From NCBI GenBank assembly GCA_049724395.1, contig JAUGWO010000179.1:1-55930 (forward strand): a stretch of 55,930 nt of DNA, written 5' to 3'. The translations under genes were made by a program, and so were the position numbers. Shown one piece after another: positions 35,200 to 44,814 of the stretch; position 1 is the first letter of the stretch; every line of letters starts with the position of its first letter. The notes below the pieces were generated by a model. It ran no database searches. It was given only the letters and a program-made list of their open reading frames with translations, and had not been told where the DNA came from. The DNA is from Spongospora subterranea f. sp. subterranea (lineage: Eukaryota > Endomyxa: Phytomyxea > Phytomyxea > Plasmodiophorida).

Positions 35200-35822
35200 C
35201 TACCATCCCTCCATCGGTACTCCTGTATGGCTTCCGCTCTTGATCTGAACAGGCTATTAGACGACACACGCGATTGGACGATTGAACACAAAACCATGGA
35301 CTCACGTGAACATCCGACGCGCTGAACGAATCATCACCGCCGACCCCATCGTCATCATGTTCATGGCTCCTCCTATGGTGTCGACGATGTTCAGGCTCGT
35401 CCTAAGCGCGTGGTTAACACAACTCGACGACAGCCAAAAGAAAGTCAGAAACCGACATCATCATCATCGTCGTCGTTATCATCACCGTCGTCGTCGTCAA
35501 AATGCTTGGATTTCCGGCGTCTATGATGTTCTGATTCATCCTGAAAAAACAATCGTGAAACTCGGAATGCGGAAACCGAGGCGTTTAGACCAACATCGTC
35601 ATCATCTTGTTCATGGCCAGACTCGTCGTGGCCATGATCTTCAAATTCGTCCTAAGAATTTAAATTTAAAGACACTGTTTGAAAAATAACTAAGATTAAG
35701 ACGTCAACCTCGCCATCGTCTTCGTGGTCATTATCGAATTCATGTCGCCGATAGCGTTTCGAGTCAGCTAACATTGTCAGACAGAGCGCCAGCAAAATAT
35801 AAACCAATATATAGCGAGACAT
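35200..35822 (-). CDS. Secreted Asp/His-rich protein encoded by repeated exons
   Basis: Exons 35822-35709, 35651-35595, 35540-35457, 35401-35306 and 35253-35200. All four introns are GT-AG, phase 0 and 52-57 bp. The 134-residue protein starts with a signal peptide (MSRYILVYILLALCLTMLADS). Exons 2, 3 and 4 each begin D-E-x-E-(D/H)-H and combine His/Arg-rich and Asp-rich halves (DEFEDHGHDESGHEQDDDD; DESEHHRRRKSKHF plus an Asp run; DEPEHRRHHRRSHEHDDD), so they look like duplicated exons. The tail of exon 1 (KRYRRHEFDNDHEDDGE) resembles the same module. Exon 5 is a short unrelated tail (PVQIKSGSHTGVPMEGW). Asp/His clusters of this type can bind divalent metals such as Zn, Cu or Ca; that role is inferred from composition only. 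I recognise no family. Exon phases and lengths agree throughout, which supports the model. Confidence 0.7.
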
Positions 35823-37281
35823 CGTGGTGGGCAATATATAGAATGAGTCAATCGTCGATATCGCTTGGAAACAAATGGTGATTCAACATCGTGTTGAACG
35901 CGCAAATCCCGGCTAGTTGAGAGATGTATCAAAGAATTGAACCAAAGCTCATCAAAGCGTCGTTAGTTGGAATATGAGATGTTTCAGCATTCGCATAAGG
36001 TGATGTAAATTATCTGATTATGCTGTCGGTTGACCAAGCAAAAAATCGACGATTCACTGGCTCCTAATGTGCTCGAGCTGCGAGTCTAACTGACGATCAA
36101 TTTCGCTTGAAGGTGTTGAGGATATCGGAGGTCAATAGCTGATTGATCGCAGCACCTCGAAATTGAACACGCTCGTTCTGCCGTGATAGCGGATATCATA
36201 CGGAGGAAATCACGATCGAGAGAATCGGAACCTGATCGGGGCGCTGATGGACTTCTAATCTACCTCTTTGAATACGGTCATTGAAATCATGAAAAAAACG
36301 AAAGGAACACTGGTCTATATATTAATGTTGGAGGAAGGAACAAATTATCGAACAACTACTTCATCGTTGGGTTTCGATGTGACCTTGGCCAAGTCAAGCG
36401 CCCGGCGATCTTACTACCATTGGGCCAATAACGAAACACTCCGAATGGGCCTAATATCGAAGCCCGTCAACAAAATCGTCGAAAAAACACGAAATGAATC
36501 TGACTTTGAACATAGGGAGCGCCGCTGATTCTTGCACCTCTAAGGCGCTTTAACTTATCAGACAAAGTCATTCGATTGAGATCGTCTTCGAACCGGTTCG
36601 ATTCGAGAGAAAAAGGATCTGCCATTGCTTGTTGGTTATGCAAGGCAATTAGACAGAGAGTATGTGTGTACCTCGAATATGGGTTCGCAGTTGAATATCA
36701 TCTCGCCAATGTCGAAATACAATATCGATATTCGATATTCCTTGCTCTTCCAGGTTATTTAGCAGTCTGGGAACGTGTCCGACCTTTCGTTCTACGTAAT
36801 GGGGTGAATATTTGATGGGGCAGTGTCAACTACAGTTTATCTCCTGACCGAGATAACTCAGATAATGAGCTGCTCTTCTGGTCTTCCTACAGTAATCTCG
36901 GTCCGGAACCAGATCAGCTAAACTGAATAGATCCCTAATCAGGTTCCTGAGTGTCGTGGTAGTTTGAGACCGGTAATATGCCATTCATTCACTTGACCCT
37001 TGAGAACGCCCTTATTAGATTCCAGGTCTTGCCGGAGATGGAGATGGAGATGGGGGGCCACAGACTAACCGCTTTGCGCCAGGGGCGCAGCCCACGGCAC
37101 CACCACTCAGGAGCCAGCACTGACGTCAGTGGGGATGCGCAGTCTACGGGTGACCCAGACCGGGACGAGGATAACGGTGCGGGAGCCGAAGATGATACCA
37201 GTGGAAAATCAAGGAACATCGCTGAGGGGGTACTTGAGGTATTACACAAACGTAATACATGGATTCGCACGAGGATCGGTC
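35823..37281. other. Long stretch without a confident gene
   Basis: Upstream region of the Asp/His-rich gene, then plus-strand frames at 36268-36528 and 36978-37670 that lack motifs. The latter frame runs through a GC-rich segment and a hairpin and then into a retrotransposon scrap, so it is not a gene as such. No RNA gene was seen. Confidence 0.35.
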
Positions 37282-37428
37282 GTAAATCCCTCGCCGAGCT
37301 GATCGCGTCGGCGGGGCGAATGCTCTCCCCGGGCATGGAACCGGTTGTGCGCGTACAAGAGCACCTCCTCATACGGATCCGGCGAGAGCATTCACGCCGC
37401 CGACGCGATCAGTTCCGCGACGGATTTG
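37282..37428. repeat. Inverted repeat (stem of about 47 bp, loop of about 52 bp)
   Basis: 37282-37328 is mirrored by 37381-37428 with a handful of mismatches (core GCTGATCGCGTCGGCGG against CCGCCGACGCGATCAG). A long, GC-rich cruciform or hairpin could form. It lies just upstream of a copia fragment. Confidence 0.8.
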
Positions 37429-37539
37429 CTGTTGTCCCCCGATTGAACAGGCTTTGCGTTGGCGTTCGTCTCGGACCCGTTGGCATCCTGATTTTTTCAC
37501 GTGTAGCGCCACAGAGCTCTCCAAACTGCATATGTTTTT

Positions 37540-38200
37540 TGGAGAGTTTCCGACTACTGAAACCGACGCTCTACACGGCCCTCATGCTGGTCATTGGTTT
37601 GACGCGATTCCAGCAGAGAATCAATGGAGTTGTCAGGATCTGCCTCCCGGACGACACGCTATCTCATTAAACCCAGCCTTTCTGGCGCGAAGGCTCTATC
37701 AGGATGTTCAAAGCCCGGTTGAGGATTCGCCGAGACGCGGGGTTGACTTCGATGAAACTTGTTGCCCATCAGTCGTCAGTGTGTGTGCCACTCGCCATGG
37801 CTGCTCAACACAATCTGCAGATTCGTCAATTTGAAATCGCTGGAGCTTTCCCTAATCGGCAAGGTACAGGAAGATATATTCATGCAGCAGCCGGAAGGAT
37901 TTGTAATTCTCATGCACGAACATCCTTGAACCAACCTGGAATGGTGTTTGAGCTTAAGAAAGTGAAGGCTGGTCCCTGCAATTTTTACAAGTCGTCCTGA
38001 TGGGCAGGTTTCTAGCTCTTGGAGCCCATGTTCATAACATCCTGTTCGCTCACGACGATATCCATTTCTGTCAACAATTCCTCGATCAGCTCTCTTCGAA
38101 GTTCGACGATACTAATCTTGGGGTCCCAACCAGCCCTCTCGTCCTGAAAATTCATCGTGATGAGAAGACCGGGGCAATTCGTTAGATCGAGAGGAATATG
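37540..38200 (+). mobile_element. Ty1/copia reverse transcriptase scrap (old fossil)
   Basis: Plus-strand pieces of a copia reverse transcriptase. The region around FKARLRIRRDAG (about 37700), QIRQFEIAGAFPN (about 37820) and the later segment FLDQLSSKFDDTNLGVPTSP (about 38080-38140) match the family order. It is a different family from the pair at 4-12 kb, shows several breaks, lacks both ends and looks old. Confidence 0.7.
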
Positions 38201-38890
38201 TAAAAGCAACTTCGATGAAAATGTGAGCGCCTCCACAGACACGCCTCAGCGGTTGCCGAGATCGGCCCAAATATTATCCTCACCAGAAATGTTTTCAACG
38301 CGATAGTTATGATGTTTGATTGTGATGTTTGATCTGCAGCTTTCAGGGCTCGGGACGGTCACCACTTAATGCGAGTTGTCGTGGAATGGCGACCAAAACG
38401 ATCGAGCGTATAAACGAAACTACGGTTGTCGGTAAATATGGGAAGTGGGAGTCGACTGAGCGGGTAGTGCTTCAGACAATGAACATCCTTCAGGGAACGC
38501 CTCTCATTGCATAATCGGCCAGTGGAGTTGACTCTCTTTGAACTGCCAGATTGCCAACACAAGTGTCGTCGTGAATTACGATCACGGCATGGCCTAATGA
38601 CGAACGGAATGTTTTTCAAGACCGATTAGAAAACGCAGCGTGTCGTTTTACAGTCTCAGTCCCAAACTTCTTCTGACCGGCCCTCAGACGATATGATGAC
38701 GGTGACATTTATGGGACAAAAGGTCGAGACGCAGACAACAGTGACTATCTGAGTTTGATACGAGGATTAAGATCGGGAACATTCAGAGCATTTGAACTAA
38801 ACTTCATCGAACTATTCGACGGATTAGTTGTATTGGTGTTGAGTAAATTCTAGGTGAATGTCTCAGTTGATTGACCGGTCTCCGATCGGT
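38201..38890. other. Intergenic region
   Basis: The 3' flank of the secreted-protein gene. Short frames on both strands (for example 38619-38359, minus) show nothing recognisable. Confidence 0.4.
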
Positions 38891-40243
38891 CTAAGGATAA
38901 TTGATCACTGGGAATTGCTCGTTTTTTTGGATTGCGGCCCACATCTCTTGGCGAATGAGATGGAGAACAAAAGACAGGTGGTAATTGAGACGCTTTCGAA
39001 CAGATTCAGTGCGGTCCCAGTTGAGCTTGGTTTTTTGATATGAACAGCAATGTAGCATTTTGTCCAGAATATGAACCTTCAAGCACTCCATATAGTCCTG
39101 TCCATTGGCTCCATGCAGTTCTAGCAGTTTCACAGACGCATTCCAGAACAGTTTCAGAACAGGATGATGATAACCATGTGACCATCCAGTTCGAAATACA
39201 ACTGACATCATCGCCAGTACATCAATAATCAATTTATCGAACTTTAAGTGACCGAAATCTGTGCGAGATAGATATAGGAGACGTTGTTGATCGGAGAAAC
39301 TCTGAAGAGCGAGATGGAAACATGACTTCAGCGTCTCATCAACATGGTTCGTCTCCAACAGCTTCCATTTATGATCGGTTATCTCAAGCAGCTTCTCATC
39401 AGCATCGTTCACTATAAAATCCGCAAAATCTTTTGCCTGACTGCCGATTGTTTCAAGGTACTCTTCAATGGCGACCACGACGGCACGTCGGACGGCAGAC
39501 CGACTTATACTCGGTCTCTGATCCATAATCGGTCTCTGATCTTTCCTTATGATGTTGGCGAAAACTTCAAGGTCAATAAGTGGTGATTCCGAAAGCATTT
39601 GGCAGCGGCGAGCCACATGAAATCTGTGGCGTGGCCAGTCAGCTGCAAATTTCAAGGGTAGGCGTATGAAGTCAAGCTGGAGGTGCTTAAATTTTTTGCC
39701 TGAGCTTTGAACGTCATTGCGGACATCCGGACGGTGTTCCACGAGGCGATTATCTTGATCACTGTTTCCAGTTGAGCGGGCGCATATACGCGACGTTCGC
39801 CTCCTCCTCTTTGATTGGCCATCTGGTTGATCGAATACATATCTTGGATTTGTTGTCAACGGTAATGAGGCAGTGCCAGATGATATCAGAGGGGAATCGG
39901 AACCTTGAGTTGCCCGGTTTTCACTGTAGACAGGCCGCCAAACAGTGGTGACAGGTGATAAATTGACGATCGAGGGTTGATCGCTGTTTCCAGTCGCACA
40001 AATTCGTGTTGATGGACCCATCGTTAATTGAAAATCTGGTTGATTCGACAGAGTTCCACCCTCTGAAGGAGATGGAGTTGACGACAGTTCAAGAACTGCA
40101 AGGTCCTCATTGTTAACAGGCGGATTACCGGATAAATTCACGAAATCGGTCCCGCTACTGATTGGATCGCTGTCTTTGGTGGATTGGGCAGGAGATGACA
40201 GAAACAACAATAAGATAAACTTGATCATATTGACTTGGGCCAT
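38891..40243 (-). CDS. Predicted secreted protein of 450 residues, function unknown
   Basis: A single uninterrupted frame from ATG 40243 to TGA 38891. A second Met at 40228 (MIKFILLLFLSSPAQST) would give a cleaner signal peptide. After the signal, residues of about 20-150 are Ser/Thr/Pro-rich and low in structure, with a repeated motif (ICATGNSDQ and ICARSTGNSDQ) and a basic cluster KRRRRTSR that could be a processing or nuclear-targeting site. From about residue 180 the protein becomes helical and regular (VRRAVVVAIEEYLETIGSQA; QSFSDQQRLLYLSRTDFGHL), ending in a helical region with paired cysteines. No known domain is recognised. A secreted, lineage-specific protein with a disordered linker and a helical C-terminal domain fits an effector-type protein if the organism is a parasite; that is inference. 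No introns are needed. Confidence 0.72.
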   Translation of the reverse strand: MAQVNMIKFILLLFLSSPAQSTKDSDPISSGTDFVNLSGNPPVNNEDLAVLELSSTPSPSEGGTLSNQPDFQLTMGPSTRICATGNSDQPSIVNLSPVTTVWRPVYSENRATQGSDSPLISSGTASLPLTTNPRYVFDQPDGQSKRRRRTSRICARSTGNSDQDNRLVEHRPDVRNDVQSSGKKFKHLQLDFIRLPLKFAADWPRHRFHVARRCQMLSESPLIDLEVFANIIRKDQRPIMDQRPSISRSAVRRAVVVAIEEYLETIGSQAKDFADFIVNDADEKLLEITDHKWKLLETNHVDETLKSCFHLALQSFSDQQRLLYLSRTDFGHLKFDKLIIDVLAMMSVVFRTGWSHGYHHPVLKLFWNASVKLLELHGANGQDYMECLKVHILDKMLHCCSYQKTKLNWDRTESVRKRLNYHLSFVLHLIRQEMWAAIQKNEQFPVINYP

Positions 40244-40827
40244 AATTGGGTATTGACAACTTGAGTACCTGACCCAGTTAGAAACCCCTCAATATATCCG
40301 TGCACGGTACGGATTCATTCCACAGTCATTGCACTGAGCGCGGGTTGCGGATCACGTCATTTCCCGGACCCGTACCGTCAACCCCCGAATATTGCGCCTG
40401 TGCCTTCTACAGTACAGTATCCGAGTTTACTCAGAATCCGCACAATTAGGAAGTTGCCTGTGAACCCGAATACAACGCCTACCGGCCCTACCCTAAGAAC
40501 GCCTACCGGTAGGCGCACTATTCGGGGGAAGACGGTTGGGTGCACTACCGTAATGACTGCGATACAATGACGTAACTGATCGATAACGGATGGCAGCATC
40601 TCAGCTTTGTTCTCCCTCTCTGAAATACTAGGCGTTATGATATCAGGCTCTTCTGTCAGCCAGCAAGCAGTCCAGATTAACACTTCAACCACAAAAAATT
40701 GGATTGCCAAACTTGAAAAATGAGCTTATTTTAAACCACAACTCCGTATCGATCATTATTTTTACACGGAGTGAGTGTATTGCACTGAGCGCCAGTTTAG
40801 GGTTGCGGATCACGTCATTTCCCGGAC
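40244..40827. other. Upstream region of the secreted-protein gene
   Basis: Contains the promoter and 5' end of the minus-strand gene ending at 38891. A short phrase around 40340-40375 (GGATCACGTCATTTCCCGGAC) recurs at 40806-40829. A minus-strand frame 40710-40378 has no recognisable motif. Confidence 0.35.
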
Positions 40828-42225
40828 TTATCGAATTCTCTCTTTTGAAAATCCAGATCTATAGTCTGTCCATCTACTGATCTCTTGGAAACTCCCAAAG
40901 CGTAAAGTGACTGGTGTTGGTTTATTTCCTAAATGCTGGGAGAAGCACTGTGATTCAGAGTGTGTGCTCCTGGGACCGTGAAGAGAGCAAGGTTTGCCGG
41001 TAAACGGTGTCTTACGTTGTTGCAAGCGCTGCACTTTTGCTTTGAAAGCAGCAAACTCCTGCACGTGTGCAGCTTGTACAGTTGATACTATTGGACAATC
41101 CCGCATTGAGGAGCATCGATGATGCCTTCTCCATGGTGATTCTTTGACTCTGACATTACCCTAGACGACCTCTCAGTTTTCATGCTGCTGTCCAATGTGG
41201 GAGGGGAACTATCTGCCACAGGATCGGCACTGGATACCCTGGACAGTATCACCATGGAGAAGGCATCATCGATGCTCATCAATGCGAAATTGCTTAATAG
41301 TCCATCAACTGTACAAGCTGCGCACGTGCAGGAGATTGCTGTTCTCAGCGCCTTGCAACAACGCAAGACACCGTTTTTTGGCAAACCTTGCTCTCTTCAC
41401 GGTCCCAGGAGCACACACTTTGATTCACAAACCGTTGCACCAGTCACTTTACGTTCTGGGAATTTCCAAGAGATCCTAACTCAATCTTCATAGACACCGG
41501 ATGCGGAAGACACATGACACCCGACAGGGTCGAATTACCAACCCATTCCAAATGGACCTCTAGTTCAGTTAGCAGATGACCGCACTACGAGAGCGCAAGG
41601 AATTGGCTCAACCAATGTCAAACTGGCTGGCAAAATCGGCAAACACACTAACGTATTACACGTCGAGAAACTAGGTCAAAGGTTACTCTCTTCTGGACAA
41701 AGCACAGCTCACAGAATCAAGTTCCTGTTCAATGAAGACCAATGCATCATTTGAACCTCCGTCGGGAAATATCATTGCTATCTCACAGAAAACCGCCGAC
41801 AACTTGTATCCATTGGCCACCGTACCACTCAACCATACTCACCAGTCCCTATACGCTCACCAGGGAGGTGCCATTCTTTAACTTTCACGGTTTGTATCAG
41901 TCGTTGAAGCGCTGTGACGACGGCTGCCATTGTTTTTTCCTTTGAAACTGGGCGTGTAGGGAACGCCACGTCTCGTGCGCAGTTGAACACTTTGAGATTA
42001 AAGTAAGAGCAGTGTCATTGACTCGATGCTCTATCGCAGGTGGAGCCTCTCGGGCTTGCTTCCTTTTCTCATTCGACAGCTTGGGCTGAGTCTTTGTCGG
42101 TTTGAATGTGTTCAAGTCGAAATCGACGAAACCGACAACCTCATTAAAATCCTTTCGATAAAGAAGTTTGCCATTCGATGACGCCAATCAACCGGGACGA
42201 GGGATTTGCCCTCAATGCTCATGGT
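40828..42225. mobile_element. Ty1/copia gag-protease scraps in inverted arrangement (fossil)
   Basis: Three pieces of one copia family: a gag end with a Cys/His cluster (KPCSLHGPRSTHSESQC) on the minus strand at about 41106-40828, the same region on the plus strand at about 41182-41470 followed by a protease segment (about 41480-41550) and the linker toward integrase (to about 41880), and a gag N-terminal region on the minus strand at about 42225-41897. 41099-41136 is mirrored at about 41250-41287, forming a palindrome. All pieces are broken, in several places, and no ends are present. Confidence 0.72.
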
Positions 42226-42313
42226 GAAGCTGGGATTGAAGAAGTAATTTTATTCGATCGTTGATTGAGCCGTTGATGTTCCGAGACTTCATACTCCAGA
42301 AAACCAGGTCCAA

Positions 42314-42691
42314 GTGGTAAATGCTATGGCGCTTGATGCTAGAGAACATGTTGCACAAAATGTTCAACGACATCGTGGCAACCAGTGGATTTTTACTTTT
42401 TTTATCGATTCCGTTCGACGCGTTACCTATACATGTTTCAGTAGATATCTTGTCCGGCCAAACAAACCACACGGTTTCAAAAGATTTGATGAAATCTGTA
42501 AGAAAATCTCTGGTCTCGGATCTAACAAGGGCGATCACATTGTATTAATGAAATGCAGACGGCTATTGAATGAAATTAAACGCAATAGATTAAGCCAATC
42601 CGGTCAGCAATATTTCTTCAGTCCAACCTCTTGCATTTGCTCACTAAGTCCTCCATTAAACATGGTGCAGGAAAATCGATATGGTACATAA
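42314..42691 (+). CDS. Unidentified protein-like ORF, possibly a transposon fragment
   Basis: A 125-codon frame beginning at GTG/ATG codons (first ATG 42329, MALDAREHVAQNVQRHRG). Composition is protein-like, with basic helices (FKRFDEICKKISGLGSNKGD, then IVLMKCRRLLNEIKRNRLS). There are no clear ends, introns or family match. Its location between transposon scraps suggests a decayed element. It could equally be chance. Confidence 0.25.
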   Translation: MVNAMALDAREHVAQNVQRHRGNQWIFTFFIDSVRRVTYTCFSRYLVRPNKPHGFKRFDEICKKISGLGSNKGDHIVLMKCRRLLNEIKRNRLSQSGQQYFFSPTSCICSLSPPLNMVQENRYGT

Positions 42692-42700
42692 CGATTAGAA

Positions 42701-43471
42701 AAATATTGTGGTTTCAGATGATGAGTTAGATATACGAGGCAAATCTTCCCAAACGCCTAGACTAATTAAGTTAATGAAAAAAAGACATTCGAAGAAAGTA
42801 TCGTGCAAAATCCATGAAAACGTTAATTGAATCTGGCTCAGAGCCATACATTTGCGGCGGTTCTATCTCCCGCAATGGAAATAGGCTTATACTGTAGCAA
42901 AGAGCAGATCTCTGGCACCTCGCAACGAAGGAAAACTCAGTGCGCTTTTCAGTCGAAAAGAAATCAGACATATGCCAGAAAAGTTTGTGCTGTTGGTCGT
43001 CCAAATTGGGTGGAAAAGATTCTTGGCAATTTGGAACGAGAAGTCTGTACCGGTTCACGTTGACATGATGAAGACCCAGCGCAGCCCTATTAAGGCATAG
43101 CGCAGCCCTATCATGACATGATTAAGACCTAGCGCAGCCCTATCATGATGACATGATTAAGACCTATAGCGAGGAACTGCGTCAGAACTCAGAACCCCTT
43201 TCGATTTTTGAGGCGGTGCTGTCGTGTAGAAATTGCTGCCGGGGTGAAAACAATACATAGAATGAGTTTGGCTATTTTACACCGACTGGCACCGCGAACT
43301 TTGGCATCATGGACCAGCGCCTCTGGTCGAATCTGGGACATGCCCAATGACCTGGTCAGTGTCGTTTGAAGATGCACTCGTTTGTTTGTCTCACAAAACT
43401 TTTTGTGTTAATTTAACTTTCCTTGTTCGTTTGCAACTGGTTCTTAAGGGTTTGGCTGACAAAAAGATTTG
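42701..43471. other. Stretch with short direct repeats, no confident gene
   Basis: Around 43070-43175 the phrases GCGCAGCCCTATCATGACAT and GATTAAGACCTA occur two to three times in slightly different order, a small degenerate tandem repeat. Flanking frames (for example 42827-43063 plus, 43377-43189 minus) carry no motif. The promoter of the gene at 43472 should lie in the last part. Confidence 0.45.
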
Positions 43472-43816
43472 ATGTTTTCCCAGTTGCCCCAGAAAGTGAA
43501 TAACACCTGGAGGTCACCACGTTTATCCAAGCGCAACGCCGCTCGAGTACGGAAAGAAACACTATTAGCTGGATTGGAATGGCCATTTGAACAATTCACC
43601 AACCCTCCTGCCAAACTTAATGGTAGCAATAATTCCGAACCTAAGGGGCGGCGACGCCATTTCCTAGGCGAAAAAAGGTGAAGTTTGATATCCATCGGAA
43701 CTCAAGTTTATGGGAAAAAAATTGGAATGCTGACGCATGCGTCTTTTAGAAAACTTATGATTATTGAAGCGATGAAGGAAATGCCGAAACGCTTTGCGGA
43801 ATATAAAAAGGTCTGA
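43472..43816 (+). CDS. Probable mitochondrial large ribosomal subunit protein (mL59-like), two exons
   Basis: Exons 43472-43677 and 43750-43816. The 72-bp GT-AG intron is in phase 2. The protein has 90 residues, starting MFSQLPQKVNNTWRSPRLS. The N-terminal motif W-x-x-P-x-x-S-x-R-x-A-A-R-x-R-K-E-x-L-L-A-G-x-E-W-P-F and the C-terminal motif (KLMIIEAMKEMPKRFAEYKK, separated by a basic RRRHF stretch) resemble small mitoribosomal proteins of the mL59 type. In that family a conserved LAG.EWP box is followed by a basic loop and an MP..I.YR-type end. The protein is very basic, as expected for a ribosomal protein. No cleavable presequence is evident. The family assignment rests on remembered motifs. 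The splice is well supported, because it restores a continuous conserved C-terminus. Confidence 0.6.
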
Positions 43817-44287
43817 TTGGGATAATAACACTACAGTGTTCAAACCCTGATTCTTCTTATAGTCGTTGAAAGCGGGCCGACCCGATTTGAGCACAACGAA
43901 AGGACGTCTCGAAGACGCTGGCTTAAGATAATCAATCTAATCTGCAGAAATCACTCAATACATGATCCGTTACGACTTCACAATCGAAGATGGCATTATG
44001 AAGTCTCGTTCTGCGTCATTACGCGTTCATGATTTGTATTTTATCTGATTTTGCTGGTTTTCCAAAACCAGACATGTTCAGTGTAGCAATAGCCATAATT
44101 TTTTTTAGATTACTTGAGTCTGTTTTCGCTCGACTACCGTAAACACGTTTACTGTGTCGATGCTAACCTTTGTTTGTTCTCACCGATTAATCACTGGTCA
44201 ATCTTCAGACTCAGTCTGGCCCAATGTCTCTTCGAATAATAGCCAAATTCCTCAGTCATTAATTATTCGTCTCCAATATTCAAATCG
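43817..44287. other. Intergenic region
   Basis: No gene seen. A small perfect inverted repeat, CTGGTTTT-CC-AAAACCAG, lies at about 44054-44071. The promoter of the gene at 44288 should be in the right part. Confidence 0.4.
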
Positions 44288-44536
44288 ATGAAAGTCCAAC
44301 TACTCCTATTGGTCGTCATGACCATCGCCGTTCAAGGTAATGAAGAGACAATTTCTACTAAAGGTGATCAAGGATCGAGCATCCAATTGAACTCATGGTT
44401 ATTATGGGCACTGCTCGGCATTGGGGCTCTTGCGATCATCGTGTCAGGCACAGCTGGGGTTCGCCTTTGGAACCGTCGTCGTGTTCAGGCGACCAAGGCT
44501 CCTGTAAGACCTGTTCTACGACCAAGCCCTGTCTGA
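44288..44536 (+). CDS. Small single-pass membrane protein (82 residues)
   Basis: Frame 44288-44536 without introns. The signal peptide (MKVQLLLLVVMTIAVQG) is followed by a very short ectodomain (about 17 residues). A membrane span (WLLWALLGIGALAIIVSGTA) leads to a basic cytoplasmic tail (RLWNRRRVQATKAPVRPVLR). The layout is the same as the 116-residue protein at 21705-22168, but the sequences are not clearly homologous. No family is recognised. An intron from GTAATG at about 44337 could shorten the ectodomain, but none is needed. Confidence 0.55.
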   Translation: MKVQLLLLVVMTIAVQGNEETISTKGDQGSSIQLNSWLLWALLGIGALAIIVSGTAGVRLWNRRRVQATKAPVRPVLRPSPV

Positions 44537-44814
44537 TCCATTCAATACATTTACGCTTAAAATTATTGGTCATTTGTACCACCGATAGGATACGGGATTG
44601 CTACTGTGGGGAAACCAGAAGCTACCTTTGCGAGGACCTTTGAATTAGTCGCGAATCCATCAAGCAACTTGAAAACTTTTGCAATACGTCAACAACCGTT
44701 CATATCGGCGGTTCGCTATGAAGGACTCGTTGTCCTGTGAAAAAAGCCAGAAATTTACGTTAGTACTATGCGCAAGAAACATTATGTAACAGGGGGATTT
44801 ACCCTATCGGAGGG
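44537..44814. other. Spacer before the 33-bp minisatellite
   Basis: No gene or repeat recognised. Confidence 0.4.

Noticed and set aside
44054-44071. CTGGTTTT-CC-AAAACCAG as a transcription terminator
   Set aside because: Hairpin terminators of the bacterial type are not expected in this eukaryotic context, and the stem is only 8 bp.
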